Shown: piece by piece, positions 1-12,885 of the stretch
Position numbering within the stretch: the stretch's first letter is position 1
Layout: each line of letters opens with the position of its first letter
Source of the DNA: Pseudomonas sp. UYIF39
Lineage (GTDB): Bacteria > Pseudomonadota > Gammaproteobacteria > Pseudomonadales > Pseudomonadaceae
Direction of reading: 5' to 3'
DNA length: 64,000 nt
Assembly (NCBI RefSeq): GCF_029963765.1
Contig: NZ_JALBYU010000002.1
Coordinates: 62,001 to 126,000, forward strand
Notes under the pieces: model-generated
The model's input: the letters and a program-made list of their open reading frames with translations, nothing else
Told to the model about the DNA's origin: nothing
The model's database searches: none
Translations under genes and position numbers: made by a program

Positions 1-476
1 TCAAGTCGGTGGAGGAGTGGATTCCGCTCCCGGGTTCGATCGAAGCCATTGCGCAGTTGAGCAAGGCCGGCTGGACGGTAGCGGTGGCTACCAACCAGTC
101 GGGCATCGCTCGCGGCTATTACGACATCGCCACCCTGGACGCCATGCACGAGCGCTTGCGCTCGTTGGTGGCGGAGCAGGGCGGTGAAGTCGGGCTGATC
201 GTCTATTGCCCGCACGGGCCGGACGATGGCTGCGATTGCCGCAAACCGAAACCCGGGATGTTGAAAACCATCGCCGCGCATTACAACGTATCGCTGACCA
301 ATCTTTGGTTCGTCGGCGATACCCTTGGTGACCTGGAGGCCGCCAAAGCCGTCGATTCTCAGCCAGTTTTGGTAAAGACCGGGAAAGGCGAAATAACCTT
401 GGGCAAGACCCTGCCGGTGGGCACCCTGATTTTTGACGATCTAGCGGCGATTGCCGCAGAACTTATCCACAATTAG
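1..476 (+). CDS. gmhB: D-glycero-beta-D-manno-heptose-1,7-bisphosphate 7-phosphatase (5'-truncated by window edge)
   Basis: This cytoplasmic HAD-family phosphatase removes the 7-phosphate of heptose bisphosphate in ADP-heptose synthesis for LPS core. The reading frame is open from base 3, so the GTG at 9 is an internal valine and the true start lies left of the window; about 20 residues, including the DxDG nucleophile motif, should be missing. Visible signs are the TNQSGIARG segment, the zinc-binding Cys/His cluster CPHGPDDGCDC followed by RKPKPGM, and the GDTLGDLEAA Mg-binding motif. plsC follows 82 bp downstream, the usual Pseudomonas order. An exact DnaA box, TTATCCACA, overlaps the stop region at 463-471. 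Family assignment is confident from the Zn loop plus HAD motifs. Confidence 0.93.
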   Translation, partial: KSVEEWIPLPGSIEAIAQLSKAGWTVAVATNQSGIARGYYDIATLDAMHERLRSLVAEQGGEVGLIVYCPHGPDDGCDCRKPKPGMLKTIAAHYNVSLTNLWFVGDTLGDLEAAKAVDSQPVLVKTGKGEITLGKTLPVGTLIFDDLAAIAAELIHN

Positions 477-558
477 AGCGCTTTCGAGACTCCTGACCAA
501 GGATTGTTCGGGATTGCGCTTTATATAGACGGGCAGAGCCCGCACGGTAAACGTCGCC

Positions 559-1338
559 ATGTCGATACTCCAGGCCATCAGAACCTTCCTCTTTTACCTG
601 CTGCTGGGCACCAGCTCTTTGCTCTGGTGCAGCCTGAGCTTTTTCATCGCGCCGTTTTTGCCATTCAAGGCGCGCTATCGCTTCATCAATGTCTACTGGT
701 GCCGCTGCGCCTTGTGGCTGAGCAAAGTCTTTCTGGGTATCAGCTACGAAGTGAAAGGCGCCGAGAACGTGCCCGACCAGCCCTGCGTGATTCAGTCGAA
801 CCACCAGAGCACATGGGAGACGTTCTTTCTATCGGCCTACTTCGAGCCGTTGAGCCAAGTGCTCAAGCGCTCATTACTGTTTGTGCCGTTCTTCGGCTGG
901 GCCATGGCCATGCTGCGACCGATCGCCATTGACCGCGACAATCCGAAAGCCGCGCTCAAGCATGTGGCGAAGAAGGGCGATGAACTGCTGAAGGATGGCG
1001 TCTGGGTCCTGATCTTCCCAGAGGGAACGCGCGTTCCTTACGGCACCATCGGAAAGTTCTCTCGCGGTGGTACCGCTTTAGCCGTCAACGCCGCACTTCC
1101 AGTGCTGCCGATTGTGCACAATGCTGGCAAGTTCTGGCCGAAAACCGGTTGGGCGAAGAAGCAGGGCGTCATTACCGTGATCATCGGTGAGCCTATGTAC
1201 GCCGTGGGTAGTGGGCCGCGCGCCATTGCCGATCTGAATGACCGCGTGCAGAGCTGGAACGAGCAGATGCAACGGGAAATGGGCTCGCTGCCAGCAGCCC
1301 CTGCGGCCCCCTCCGCCAACGATCAGGTTGCTGTCTGA
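559..1338 (+). CDS. plsC: 1-acyl-sn-glycerol-3-phosphate acyltransferase
   Basis: The 259-residue membrane-bound acyltransferase makes phosphatidic acid from lysophosphatidic acid. The N-terminus is a hydrophobic anchor (about residues 7-35). The catalytic NHQSTWE motif (an HX4E form of HX4D) lies near residue 80 and FPEGTR near residue 154, both diagnostic of the PlsC family. The ATG at 559 places the membrane anchor at the N-terminus as expected. It probably shares a transcript with gmhB. Exact substrate preference cannot be read from sequence; fluorescent pseudomonads carry more than one PlsC-like protein. Confidence 0.92.
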   Translation: MSILQAIRTFLFYLLLGTSSLLWCSLSFFIAPFLPFKARYRFINVYWCRCALWLSKVFLGISYEVKGAENVPDQPCVIQSNHQSTWETFFLSAYFEPLSQVLKRSLLFVPFFGWAMAMLRPIAIDRDNPKAALKHVAKKGDELLKDGVWVLIFPEGTRVPYGTIGKFSRGGTALAVNAALPVLPIVHNAGKFWPKTGWAKKQGVITVIIGEPMYAVGSGPRAIADLNDRVQSWNEQMQREMGSLPAAPAAPSANDQVAV

Positions 1339-1467
1339 GATTCTGTGGATAACCTGTGTACCGTTTTGTCGAAAAGTAGCGTTTTTTGTTTTTAAGCTTA
1401 TGATTTATATACATATTTCCTAAACACATAAAACGCCGGAAATGGTGCATAAGTTTTTTTCGGGCGC

Positions 1468-1498
1468 AAAAAAACCGGCTGATATAGCCGGTTTTTTT
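1468..1498. terminator. bidirectional intrinsic terminator
   Basis: The stem ACCGGCT / AGCCGGT around a GATAT loop is flanked by A7 on the left and T7 on the right, so it can terminate on either strand. It separates the rightward plsC transcript from the leftward gyrB transcript. The rest of the 286-bp gap contains a second terminator at 1573-1604 and a DnaA box at 1344-1352. Confidence 0.85.
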
Positions 1499-1572
1499 AT
1501 GCCCGGAGGCTGCTGGGTTTCAGGCTTCGCACAAAGGGCACGTGGGACCTGCTTTCACAGAATCGCAGCAAT

Positions 1573-1604
1573 AAAAAAGGCCAACGCTGAGCGTTGGCCT
1601 TTTT
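1573..1604. terminator. intrinsic terminator downstream of gyrB
   Basis: The perfect stem AGGCCAACGC / GCGTTGGCCT with a short TGA loop is flanked by A and T runs. It lies 21 bp beyond the gyrB stop on the minus strand, so it most likely ends the dnaA-dnaN-recF-gyrB transcript. Its symmetry allows termination from the other side too. Confidence 0.85.
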
Positions 1605-1624
1605 CGTTTGGCAGGTTCGCTGGA

Positions 1625-5157
<3,533 letters not shown>

Positions 5158-5177
5158 CTAGCTTCTGCTGAGCATGA

Positions 5178-6281
5178 TTACAGACGCATCGGCATGACAA
5201 CGTAGGCCGAGTCGTCGTTGTCGGACTCTTGCACCAGCGCACTGCTGTTGGAGTCGGACAGGATCAGACGAACCTGCTCAGTCGTCATGACGCCCAACAC
5301 GTCGAGCAGGTAGCTCACGTTGAAGCCGATTTCCAGATTGCCGCCGTTGTACTCGACGCCCACTTCTTCTTCCGCTTCTTCCTGTTCCGGGTTGTTCGCC
5401 TGGATCTTCAGCTGACCATTGGCCAGTTGCAGGCGGATGCCACGGTACTTCTCGTTGGACAGAATCGCCGTACGACTGAAGGCTTCACGCAGGGCCTGAC
5501 GATCGCCAAGTACCAGTTTGTCACCGCCCTTAGGCAGAACGCGCTCGTAGTCAGGGAATTTGCCGTCGACCAGTTTCGAGGTGAAGGTGAACTCACCGGT
5601 GGTGGCGCGAATGTGATGCTGACCCAGGACGATGCTGACAATGCCGTCCGGCTCAGTCAGCAGGCGCGCTAGCTCAAGGATACCTTTACGTGGCACGATG
5701 ACCTGGTGGCGATCCGGCTGGCCGATGTCAGCCTGCATCGAGCACATGGCCAGACGGTGACCGTCGGTGGCCACGGCGCGGATGATGCCAGCCGAGACTT
5801 CCAGCAGCATACCGTTAAGGTAGTAACGAACGTCCTGCTGGGCCATGGCGAAGCTGGTCCGTTCAATCAGACGGCGCAATTTGCTTTGCTCAAGACTGCA
5901 CGTCAACGAGCCTGGGCCTTCTTCCACAGTCGGGAAGTCATTGGCTGGCAGGGTCGACAGGGTGAAGCGGCTACGGCCGGCCTTCACCACGAGCTTCTGC
6001 TCGTCGACCTTGATGTCGATCAGCGCATCGTTCGGCAAGCTCTTGCAGATATCCATCAGCTTGCGCGCAGGCACAGTGATGGAACCTGGATCGGCAGGCT
6101 CTTCGAGTTGTACACGACCAACTAGCTCGACTTCCAGGTCGGTACCGGTCAGCGACAATTGCTGGCCTTCGACAACCAGCAGCACGTTGGAGAGCACCGG
6201 CAAGGTCTGTCGGCGCTCGACGACGCCCGCGACCAGTTGCAGGGGTTTCAACAGGGCTTCGCGTTGAATGGTGAAATGCAT
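5178..6281 (-). CDS. dnaN: DNA polymerase III beta subunit (sliding clamp)
   Basis: The 367-residue clamp tethers polymerase III to DNA as a dimer of three-domain monomers. The N-terminus MHFTIQREALLKPLQ and the C-terminus VVMPMRL are the classic ends of DnaN; the C-terminal MPMRL contributes to the clamp-partner pocket. Length equals the family norm. It follows dnaA by 39 bp and precedes recF by 20 bp, the conserved replication operon. Confidence 0.98.
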   Translation of the reverse strand: MHFTIQREALLKPLQLVAGVVERRQTLPVLSNVLLVVEGQQLSLTGTDLEVELVGRVQLEEPADPGSITVPARKLMDICKSLPNDALIDIKVDEQKLVVKAGRSRFTLSTLPANDFPTVEEGPGSLTCSLEQSKLRRLIERTSFAMAQQDVRYYLNGMLLEVSAGIIRAVATDGHRLAMCSMQADIGQPDRHQVIVPRKGILELARLLTEPDGIVSIVLGQHHIRATTGEFTFTSKLVDGKFPDYERVLPKGGDKLVLGDRQALREAFSRTAILSNEKYRGIRLQLANGQLKIQANNPEQEEAEEEVGVEYNGGNLEIGFNVSYLLDVLGVMTTEQVRLILSDSNSSALVQESDNDDSAYVVMPMRL

Positions 6282-6320
6282 GCTCTAGTCCCTTGCCTTA
6301 ATAAGCTGCGCTGGTGTTCA

Positions 6321-7841
6321 TCAAGTGGTCAGTGTACGCAGCAGGTTCTTGTAGTCCTCGCGGATGTCCGCGTCGGATTCCTTAAGTTCGTTGATCTTGC
6401 GACAGGCGTGCAAAACAGTCGTGTGGTCCCGGCCGCCAAACACGTCGCCGATTTCCGGCAAGCTGTGGTTGGTCAGTTCTTTGGACAACGCCATGGCGAC
6501 CTGACGCGGACGAGCTACCGAACGCGAACGACGTTTGGACAACAAGTCGGAGATCTTGATCTTGTAGTACTCGGCGACCGTGCGCTGAATGTTATCCACA
6601 GAGACCAGTTTGTCTTGCAGTGCCAACAGATCTTTCAGGGATTCGCGAATCAACTCAATGGTGATATCGCGGCCCATGAAGTGCGAGTGGGCGATCACGC
6701 GTTTGAGCGCGCCTTCCAGCTCACGGACGTTGGAACGAATACGCTGGGCAATGAAGAACGCCGCGTCATGGGGCAGATCGACTTTGGCCTGATCGGCCTT
6801 TTTCATTAGGATCGCCACACGGGTTTCCAGTTCCGGCGGCTCGACGGCTACCGTCAGGCCCCAGCCGAAGCGGGATTTTAGGCGCTCTTCAAGGCCTTCA
6901 ATTTCTTTCGGGTAGCGGTCACTGGTGAGAATGACCTGCTGGCCACCTTCAAGCAGGGCGTTGAAGGTGTGGAAAAACTCTTCCTGGGAACGTTCTTTGC
7001 GAGCGAAGAACTGAATGTCATCGATCAGCAATGCATCCACCGAACGGTAGAAGCGCTTGAACTCGTTGATGGCGTTCAGCTGCAGGGCCTTGACCATGTC
7101 GGCCACGAACCGCTCGGAATGCAGGTACACAACCTTGGCATTCGGATTCTTCTTTAACAGGTGGTTACCCACAGCGTGCATCAAGTGGGTTTTACCCAAA
7201 CCGACGCCACCATAAAGGAAGAGCGGGTTGTAACCGTGCTTGGGATTGTCCGCCACTTGCCAGGCCGCAGCCCGGGCCAGTTGGTTGGACTTGCCCTCGA
7301 CGAAGTTTTCGAAGGTGAAGGTGCGGTTCAGGTAGCTGGTGTGCTTGAGCGCGCCTTCGACCTGCACCGTACGCTGTTCGGCGCGAATCGGAGCTTGTTG
7401 CGAACTGGCCCCGGCCATCGGGTCGAAGCTGTCGCGCGATGGCTCTTCATTAACCTCGGCAACTTTTTGCGTCGCACGCTTGGTCGGAGCGGCTAACTGG
7501 GCTGGCGCCGGGGCGCTGACAGGTGCTTGAGCGGCCTGAGCCTGTGAAGCAGCGGCGGCCAACGGAGCATTCGGGGCGGCACGCGGTGCCGAACTGCGTT
7601 TGCTGCCTATTAATAAGGACAGCGCCGGCGCAATGCCATTGCCATGCTCATCCAGCAGTTCAAGGACGCGGCCCAGGTACTTTTCGTTGACCCAGTCGAG
7701 AACAAAACGATTCGGTGCGTAGACACGCAACTCGTCGCCTTCGGCTTCGACCTGTAGTGGACGGATCCAAGTGTTGAATTGTTGGGCAGGCAGCTCATCG
7801 CGCAAAAGCTCCACGCACTGCTGCCAAAGTTCCACTGACAC
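6321..7841 (-). CDS. dnaA: chromosomal replication initiator DnaA
   Basis: The 506-residue AAA+ initiator binds DnaA boxes and opens oriC. Domain I covers about residues 1-80, an Ala/Pro/Gln-rich linker about 85-160, Walker [10 protein letters not shown] is at 211-219, Walker B LLIDDIQ at 271-277, and the domain IV DNA-binding signature [13 protein letters not shown] starts at 470. The start is GTG at 7839-7841 with AGGGGA upstream. A DnaA box at 7910-7918 lies just upstream, in the likely promoter (a TACAAT -10-like element reads leftward at 7887-7892), so autoregulation is plausible. Another exact box lies inside the gene at 6592-6600. Confidence 0.98.
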   Translation of the reverse strand: MSVELWQQCVELLRDELPAQQFNTWIRPLQVEAEGDELRVYAPNRFVLDWVNEKYLGRVLELLDEHGNGIAPALSLLIGSKRSSAPRAAPNAPLAAAASQAQAAQAPVSAPAPAQLAAPTKRATQKVAEVNEEPSRDSFDPMAGASSQQAPIRAEQRTVQVEGALKHTSYLNRTFTFENFVEGKSNQLARAAAWQVADNPKHGYNPLFLYGGVGLGKTHLMHAVGNHLLKKNPNAKVVYLHSERFVADMVKALQLNAINEFKRFYRSVDALLIDDIQFFARKERSQEEFFHTFNALLEGGQQVILTSDRYPKEIEGLEERLKSRFGWGLTVAVEPPELETRVAILMKKADQAKVDLPHDAAFFIAQRIRSNVRELEGALKRVIAHSHFMGRDITIELIRESLKDLLALQDKLVSVDNIQRTVAEYYKIKISDLLSKRRSRSVARPRQVAMALSKELTNHSLPEIGDVFGGRDHTTVLHACRKINELKESDADIREDYKNLLRTLTT

Positions 7842-8318
7842 GGATATCCCCTAAGTTGAAAGCCGGTGAGGCAAAAACAAGCCGCCATTGTAGCCGACCA
7901 AGCCCCGACTTATCCACATGAAGGTTGTGCACCTCCCATGAAGAATCAGTGATTTATACGAAAAAAAGACGACCAGCGGTCTGTGCATAAGCTCTGTGGA
8001 TAACCGGGTCTAAGGTCGTTGTACAAGTGGGGGGGAAACTCGGTGGATAACCACCCTGTGGATAACTACCTCTTTCACACACAGCTTATCCGACAGCGCA
8101 GCACAGGCTTACCACCGTTTTCCACCGTAGTTGTCATTCTCTGTACATCACGACTTTAAAGGGCTGATGGCAGTTATCCACAGATGATCGTGGCCCTAGC
8201 TTTTATAAGCTTTACAGAAAAGCTTTAAATACTTTCCTTCTTAATTTCTATATCTAGCCAAGGAGCTCGGCAGGAAAATCGTCTGGAGATCTATTTATGA
8301 GGAAACGCTGGTTGGAAA
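7842..8318. other. oriC: chromosomal replication origin oriC
   Basis: This AT-rich non-coding stretch between dnaA and rpmH holds four exact DnaA boxes (7910-7918 plus strand, 7995-8003 minus, 8057-8065 minus, 8174-8182 plus). Weaker copies lie at 7982-7990 (one mismatch), 8042-8050 (one mismatch) and 8086-8094. An AT-rich tract at about 8200-8255, ending in TTAATTTCTATA, follows the last exact box and is the likely unwinding element. Position and content match the Pseudomonas origin between dnaA and rpmH. Much of the layout recurs before mnmG. Confidence 0.93.
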
Positions 8319-8347
8319 TTGACCTAGAGGCTTGCTTTCTCTAGAAT
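8319..8347 (+). promoter_or_regulatory. sigma70-type promoter for rpmH-rnpA
   Basis: TTGACC at 8319-8324 and TAGAAT at 8342-8347 are separated by 17 bp. The pair lies about 60 bp before the rpmH start and directly right of the oriC unwinding region. No experimental start site is available to me. Confidence 0.7.
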
Positions 8348-8408
8348 CCCCGGTCTCTTAAAACGGGGGCCATTCCGGCCCGTTGTGGACGAACCAGGTA
8401 ACACGACA

Positions 8409-8543
8409 ATGAAACGTACTTTCCAACCAAGCACTATCAAACGCGCTCGTACCCACGGTTTCCGTGCTCGCATGGCTACCAAAAACGGTCGTGCCGTCCT
8501 GTCGCGTCGTCGCGCCAAAGGTCGTGCGCGTCTGGCAGTTTGA
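8409..8543 (+). CDS. rpmH: 50S ribosomal protein L34
   Basis: The 44-residue highly basic protein of the large ribosomal subunit starts [12 protein letters not shown] and ends [12 protein letters not shown], the conserved L34 sequence. ATG is at 8409. rnpA begins 17 bp after the stop, an almost universal bacterial pairing. Confidence 0.98.
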   Translation: MKRTFQPSTIKRARTHGFRARMATKNGRAVLSRRRAKGRARLAV

Positions 8544-8559
8544 TAATCCGGCACTGGAG

Positions 8560-8961
8560 GTGAGTCAGGACTTCAGTCGGGAAAAGCGTCTGCTTACTCC
8601 CCGGCATTTCAAGGCAGTCTTTGACTCCCCTACCGGCAAGGTTCCGGGGAAAAATCTCCTGCTCCTTGCGCGCAACAACGATCTTGATCACCCCCGTCTC
8701 GGGCTGGTTATCGGGAAAAAGAGCGTAAAGCTCTCCGTCGAGCGCAATCGCCTCAAACGTCTGATGCGCGAATCGTTCCGTCTGAACCAGGACTCACTGG
8801 CCGGCTGGGACATCGTTATCGTCGCGCGCAAAGGTTTGGGTGACGTAGAAAACCCCGAATTGATTCAGCATTTCGGCAAACTCTGGAAGCGTCTGGCACG
8901 TAGCACGCCGGTACCAGCAGTCAAAACCGAAACTGTAGGGGTAGACAGTCCCGATGCGTAA
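8560..8961 (+). CDS. rnpA: ribonuclease P protein component
   Basis: The 133-residue basic protein subunit of RNase P helps the RNA subunit mature tRNA 5' ends. The RNR-type signature appears as [15 protein letters not shown], preceded by [11 protein letters not shown]. The frame is open back to 8464 in the shadow of rpmH, but family alignment supports starting at GTG 8560 ([13 protein letters not shown]). The adjacent GGAG is unusually close to that GTG, so the start is less certain than the gene. The 3' end overlaps yidD by 8 bp. Confidence 0.94.
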   Translation: MSQDFSREKRLLTPRHFKAVFDSPTGKVPGKNLLLLARNNDLDHPRLGLVIGKKSVKLSVERNRLKRLMRESFRLNQDSLAGWDIVIVARKGLGDVENPELIQHFGKLWKRLARSTPVPAVKTETVGVDSPDA

Positions 8962-9199
8962 ACTGGCACTCGTTCCGATCCAGTTTTATCGCTATGCCAT
9001 TAGTCCTCTGATGGCCAGTCACTGTCGTTTCTACCCCAGTTGTTCCTGCTACGCGTATGAAGCCATAGAAAATCATGGCCTTCTGCGCGGTGGCTGGCTG
9101 GCCTTTCGTCGTTTAGGTCGCTGTCATCCGTGGAATCCCGGTGGTTATGACCCGGTTCCATCTATCCCTACCTCCCGTTCTTCTTCGATGGCCGAGTAA
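8954..9199 (+). CDS. yidD: membrane protein insertion efficiency factor YidD
   Basis: The 81-residue small membrane-associated protein has the family pattern [12 protein letters not shown], the Cys-rich [11 protein letters not shown], and [13 protein letters not shown]. It overlaps the end of rnpA by 8 bp and is followed 2 bp later by yidC, with which it is thought to aid membrane protein insertion. Length fits the family (75-95). Confidence 0.96.
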   Translation: MRKLALVPIQFYRYAISPLMASHCRFYPSCSCYAYEAIENHGLLRGGWLAFRRLGRCHPWNPGGYDPVPSIPTSRSSSMAE

Positions 9200-9201
9200 T
9201 C

Positions 9202-10887
9202 ATGGATATCAAACGCACGATCCTGATCGTCGCCCTGGCAATCGTGTCCTACGTTATGGTTCTTAAATGGAACCAGGACTATGGCCAGGCTGCCCTGCCG
9301 ACTCAGAATGTTGCTTCCAGTACTACCGCACCGGGCTTACCGGATACGGCGACTGGCAATAATGCTTCTGTCAGTGACGACATTCCACGCGCCGCAAGTG
9401 ATACCAGTGCAACTGCACCTGCTGAAACACCAGTAGCTGCAAGCAAAGACCTCATCCAGATCAAAACGGATGTGCTCAACCTGGCAATCGATCCACAAGG
9501 TGGCGATGTTGCCCAGTTGACGCTGCCGCTGTATCCACGTCGCCAGGACCATCCGGAAATTCCATTCCAGTTGTTCGATAACGGCAACGAGCGGACTTAT
9601 CTGGCCCAGAGCGGTCTGATCGGCACCAACGGTCCGGACGCCAGTCCTGCCGGCCGTCCGGTTTACTCCTCGGAGAAGAAGATTTACCAACTGGCTGACG
9701 GTCAGGACCAATTGGTCGCAGACCTGAAGTTCAGCAAGGACGGCGTCAACTACATCAAGCGTTTCACCCTGAAACGTGGCCTGTATGACGTAACCGTTTC
9801 CTACCTGATCGATAACCAGAGTGCCCAGCCTTGGTCCGGTGCAATGTTCGCGCAATTGAAGCGTGACGCCAGCTCCGATCCTTCTTCCAGCACCGCCACC
9901 GGCACCGCGACTTACCTGGGCGCTGCCCTGTGGACAAGTAACGAGCCGTACAAGAAAGTGTCCATGAAGGACATGGACAAGGCACAGCTGAAAGAAACCG
10001 TTAACGGTGGTTGGGTTGCATGGTTGCAGCACTACTTCGTGACCGCGTGGATTCCGGCGAAAGGCGAGAACAACCTCGTCCAGACCCGTAAAGACAGCAA
10101 AGGCAACTACATCATCGGCTACACCGCTCCGGCAATGACTGTCGCGCCAGGTGCAAAAGCCGAGACCAGTGCCGTTCTGTATGCCGGTCCGAAAAGTCAG
10201 GCTGTGCTGAAAGAGTTGTCCCCAGGTCTGGAACTGACCGTCGACTACGGCATTCTGTGGTTCATTGCCCAGCCAATCTTCTGGCTGCTGCAACACATCC
10301 ACGCGCTGGTCGGTAACTGGGGCTGGTCGATCATCTTCCTGACCATGCTGATCAAGGGGATCTTCTTCCCGCTGTCGGCTGCCAGCTACAAATCCATGGC
10401 GCGCATGCGTGCAGTGGCACCGAAACTGGCCGCGCTGAAAGAGCAACATGGCGACGACCGGCAGAAAATGTCGCAATCCATGATGGAGCTGTACAAGAAA
10501 GAGAAGATCAATCCGCTGGGTGGTTGCTTGCCAATCCTCGTGCAGATGCCGGTTTTCCTTTCGCTGTACTGGGTTCTTCTGGAAAGCGTTGAAATGCGCC
10601 AAGCGCCGTTCATGCTGTGGATTACTGACCTGTCGATCAAGGATCCGTTCTTCATTCTGCCGATCATCATGGGTGCAACCATGTTCATCCAGCAGCAGTT
10701 GAACCCGACTCCTCCGGATCCGATGCAGGCCAAGGTAATGAAGCTGATGCCTATCATCTTCACCTTCTTCTTCCTGTGGTTCCCGGCTGGTCTGGTGCTG
10801 TACTGGGTAGTGAACAACTGCCTGTCGATCGCCCAACAGTGGTACATCACTCGTAAGATCGAAGCAGCTACCAAAGCAGCTGCCTGA
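9202..10887 (+). CDS. yidC: membrane protein insertase YidC
   Basis: The 561-residue inner-membrane insertase works alone or with SecYEG; F1Fo subunits, encoded nearby, are known clients in other bacteria. It has an N-terminal signal-anchor (about residues 5-22), a large periplasmic beta domain, then the conserved membrane core with GWSIIFLTMLIKGIFFPLS and a helical hairpin rich in Met and Lys. The C-terminus is basic. Length is typical of gamma-proteobacteria. A strong terminator follows 22 bp after the stop. Confidence 0.97.
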   Translation: MDIKRTILIVALAIVSYVMVLKWNQDYGQAALPTQNVASSTTAPGLPDTATGNNASVSDDIPRAASDTSATAPAETPVAASKDLIQIKTDVLNLAIDPQGGDVAQLTLPLYPRRQDHPEIPFQLFDNGNERTYLAQSGLIGTNGPDASPAGRPVYSSEKKIYQLADGQDQLVADLKFSKDGVNYIKRFTLKRGLYDVTVSYLIDNQSAQPWSGAMFAQLKRDASSDPSSSTATGTATYLGAALWTSNEPYKKVSMKDMDKAQLKETVNGGWVAWLQHYFVTAWIPAKGENNLVQTRKDSKGNYIIGYTAPAMTVAPGAKAETSAVLYAGPKSQAVLKELSPGLELTVDYGILWFIAQPIFWLLQHIHALVGNWGWSIIFLTMLIKGIFFPLSAASYKSMARMRAVAPKLAALKEQHGDDRQKMSQSMMELYKKEKINPLGGCLPILVQMPVFLSLYWVLLESVEMRQAPFMLWITDLSIKDPFFILPIIMGATMFIQQQLNPTPPDPMQAKVMKLMPIIFTFFFLWFPAGLVLYWVVNNCLSIAQQWYITRKIEAATKAAA

Positions 10888-10909
10888 TTTACACTGTGGA
10901 TAACCACTC

Positions 10910-10934
10910 AAAACGCCCCCTAGTGGGGCGTTTT
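10910..10934. terminator. intrinsic terminator after yidC
   Basis: The stem AAAACGCCCC / GGGGCGTTTT has a short CTAGT loop and ends in T4. It lies between yidC and mnmE, so rpmH-rnpA-yidD-yidC probably forms its own transcript. An exact DnaA box at 10895-10903 precedes it. Confidence 0.88.
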
Positions 10935-10966
10935 GCTATCTGTCACTTTTGTCTGGATAACGGTTT

Positions 10967-12337
10967 ATGAGCGTTCCTCGTGAAACCATCGCCGCCGTCG
11001 CCACCGCTCAAGGTCGCGGCGGTGTGGGCATCGTCCGTATTTCCGGGCCGCTGGCGAGTGTTGCGGCCAAGGCTTTCAGCGGTCGTGAACTCAAGCCAAG
11101 GTTTGCCCACTACGGCCCGTTCCTCAGTGAAAACGATGAGGTGCTGGATCAAGGCATCGCCCTGTATTTTCCCGGCCCGAACTCATTTACCGGCGAAGAT
11201 GTGCTGGAGCTCCAGGGCCACGGTGGTCCCATAGTTCTGGATATGCTGCTCAAGCGTTGCCTGGAATTGGGCTGTCGGTTAGCCCGGCCGGGTGAATTCA
11301 GCGAGCGCGCGTTCCTCAACGACAAACTCGACCTGGCTCAGGCCGAGGCCATCGCTGACTTGATCGAGGCGAGTTCTGCACAGGCTGCACGAAATGCCCT
11401 GCGTTCCTTGCAAGGCGCATTTTCCGAGCGTGTGCATAACCTCACAGAGCAACTGATTGGCCTGCGCATCTATGTCGAAGCGGCGATCGACTTCCCTGAA
11501 GAAGAAATCGACTTCCTCGCCGATGGTCACGTATTGAGCATGCTCGACAAAGTACGTGACGAGTTATCCACCGTACTACGGGAAGCCGGACAGGGTGCCT
11601 TGCTGCGTGACGGGATGACCGTGGTGATCGCCGGCCGGCCGAATGCCGGTAAATCCAGCCTGCTGAATGCATTGGCCGGTCGTGAAGCCGCTATCGTCAC
11701 CGAGATTGCCGGCACCACCCGGGATATTCTTCGTGAACATATCCACATCGATGGTATGCCGCTGCATGTGGTCGACACTGCAGGCCTGCGAGATACCGAC
11801 GACCAGGTAGAAAAAATCGGTGTCGAACGGGCACTGAAAGCAATCGGCGAGGCTGATCGAGTCCTGTTGGTCGTCGATGCTACGGCTCCTGAGGCACTTG
11901 ATCCGTTCGCGTTATGGCCTGAATTTCTGGAAATCCGTCCGGATCCGGCGAAAGTCACGCTGATCCGAAACAAGGCTGACCTCACTGGCGAAGCCATTGC
12001 CCTGGAAGTCAGCGAAGATGGCCACGTCACCATCAGCCTGAGCGCCAAATCTGCAGGTGAAGGGCTGGAATTGCTGCGCGACCACCTCAAGGCCTGCATG
12101 GGCTACGAACAGACCTCGGAAAGCAGCTTCAGTGCTCGCAGGCGTCACCTTGAAGCGTTGCGTCACGCCAGTGCTTCCCTTGAGCACGGCCGTGCACAGC
12201 TGACACTGGCGGGTGCCGGTGAACTGTTAGCCGAGGATTTGCGACAAGCCCAACACGCGTTGGGTGAAATCACTGGTGCATTCAGCTCCGATGACCTGCT
12301 GGGACGGATCTTTTCCAGCTTCTGTATCGGTAAATAA
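10967..12337 (+). CDS. mnmE: tRNA uridine-5-carboxymethylaminomethyl(34) synthesis GTPase MnmE
   Basis: The 456-residue GTPase partners with MnmG to modify the wobble uridine of several tRNAs. The N-terminal tetrahydrofolate-binding domain begins [24 protein letters not shown]. The G domain carries [12 protein letters not shown] near residue 225 and NKAD near 337. The protein ends with the invariant CIGK, whose Cys is needed for the modification reaction. It is separated from mnmG by the origin-like intergenic region instead of being adjacent. Confidence 0.97.
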   Translation: MSVPRETIAAVATAQGRGGVGIVRISGPLASVAAKAFSGRELKPRFAHYGPFLSENDEVLDQGIALYFPGPNSFTGEDVLELQGHGGPIVLDMLLKRCLELGCRLARPGEFSERAFLNDKLDLAQAEAIADLIEASSAQAARNALRSLQGAFSERVHNLTEQLIGLRIYVEAAIDFPEEEIDFLADGHVLSMLDKVRDELSTVLREAGQGALLRDGMTVVIAGRPNAGKSSLLNALAGREAAIVTEIAGTTRDILREHIHIDGMPLHVVDTAGLRDTDDQVEKIGVERALKAIGEADRVLLVVDATAPEALDPFALWPEFLEIRPDPAKVTLIRNKADLTGEAIALEVSEDGHVTISLSAKSAGEGLELLRDHLKACMGYEQTSESSFSARRRHLEALRHASASLEHGRAQLTLAGAGELLAEDLRQAQHALGEITGAFSSDDLLGRIFSSFCIGK

Positions 12338-12885
12338 TCTTCCCCGTTGTCCACAGACAGGCCATTCGTGCCTGTCTGCTCCCTCCTTTTCTTGAATTCT
12401 CTTCCTGTGCTGAGCAGATTCTTTCTGCTTGAGCGGATTTCCCGTGCCCTGGATTTGCTTATTCGGCAGTTTTCTGTGGATTAAGCCCTGTGAATAACTG
12501 CCTCTAAGGGCAGTTGATAACAGGGCCTCAAAACTGAAGATAACCGCCCCTGTGGATAAGCACCCCTTTAATCCACAGGCTTAAACAGGTTATCCAAGGG
12601 CCTCCTTGGCACATGACCACAGGGTTTTGAATCTCTGTACACATTGAATATAAAGGCCTGTAGAGATCTATCCACAGAAACGTGCCTCAGTAGAAATAAA
12701 CATAAAAACAAAGATTTAATAAATTTCTTTCTTTTTAATTTCTATAACCGCGACTTCTCCACAGCTGGTTAAATTTTGTGCAAAGGGTTCTTTAGGAAGG
12801 GCGAAGTCCCTATACTTGCCGGCCAGGTCCAAAAACCTGAGCTCAAACTATTCCTGATTACCTAACTGAAGCAGGCACGAGGTGC
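12338..12885. other. second origin-like intergenic region upstream of mnmG
   Basis: This 548-bp gene-free stretch contains one exact DnaA box (12551-12559, minus strand). Near-matches lie at 12347-12355, 12475-12483, 12489-12497, 12569-12577, 12590-12598 and 12668-12676. An AT-rich tract covers about 12690-12750. Four short motifs match oriC in the same order and with identical spacing: TCTCTGTACA, TAAAGG, TATCCACAGA and TTAATTTCTATA. Pseudomonas is known to carry an extra origin-like region near this gene. A TATACT -10-like hexamer at 12811-12816 may drive mnmG. Whether the region initiates replication cannot be told from sequence. Confidence 0.75.

Noticed and set aside
9337-10911. 524-codon open frame opposite yidC
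   Set aside because: It is a shadow of yidC; low-complexity basic composition and no family features.
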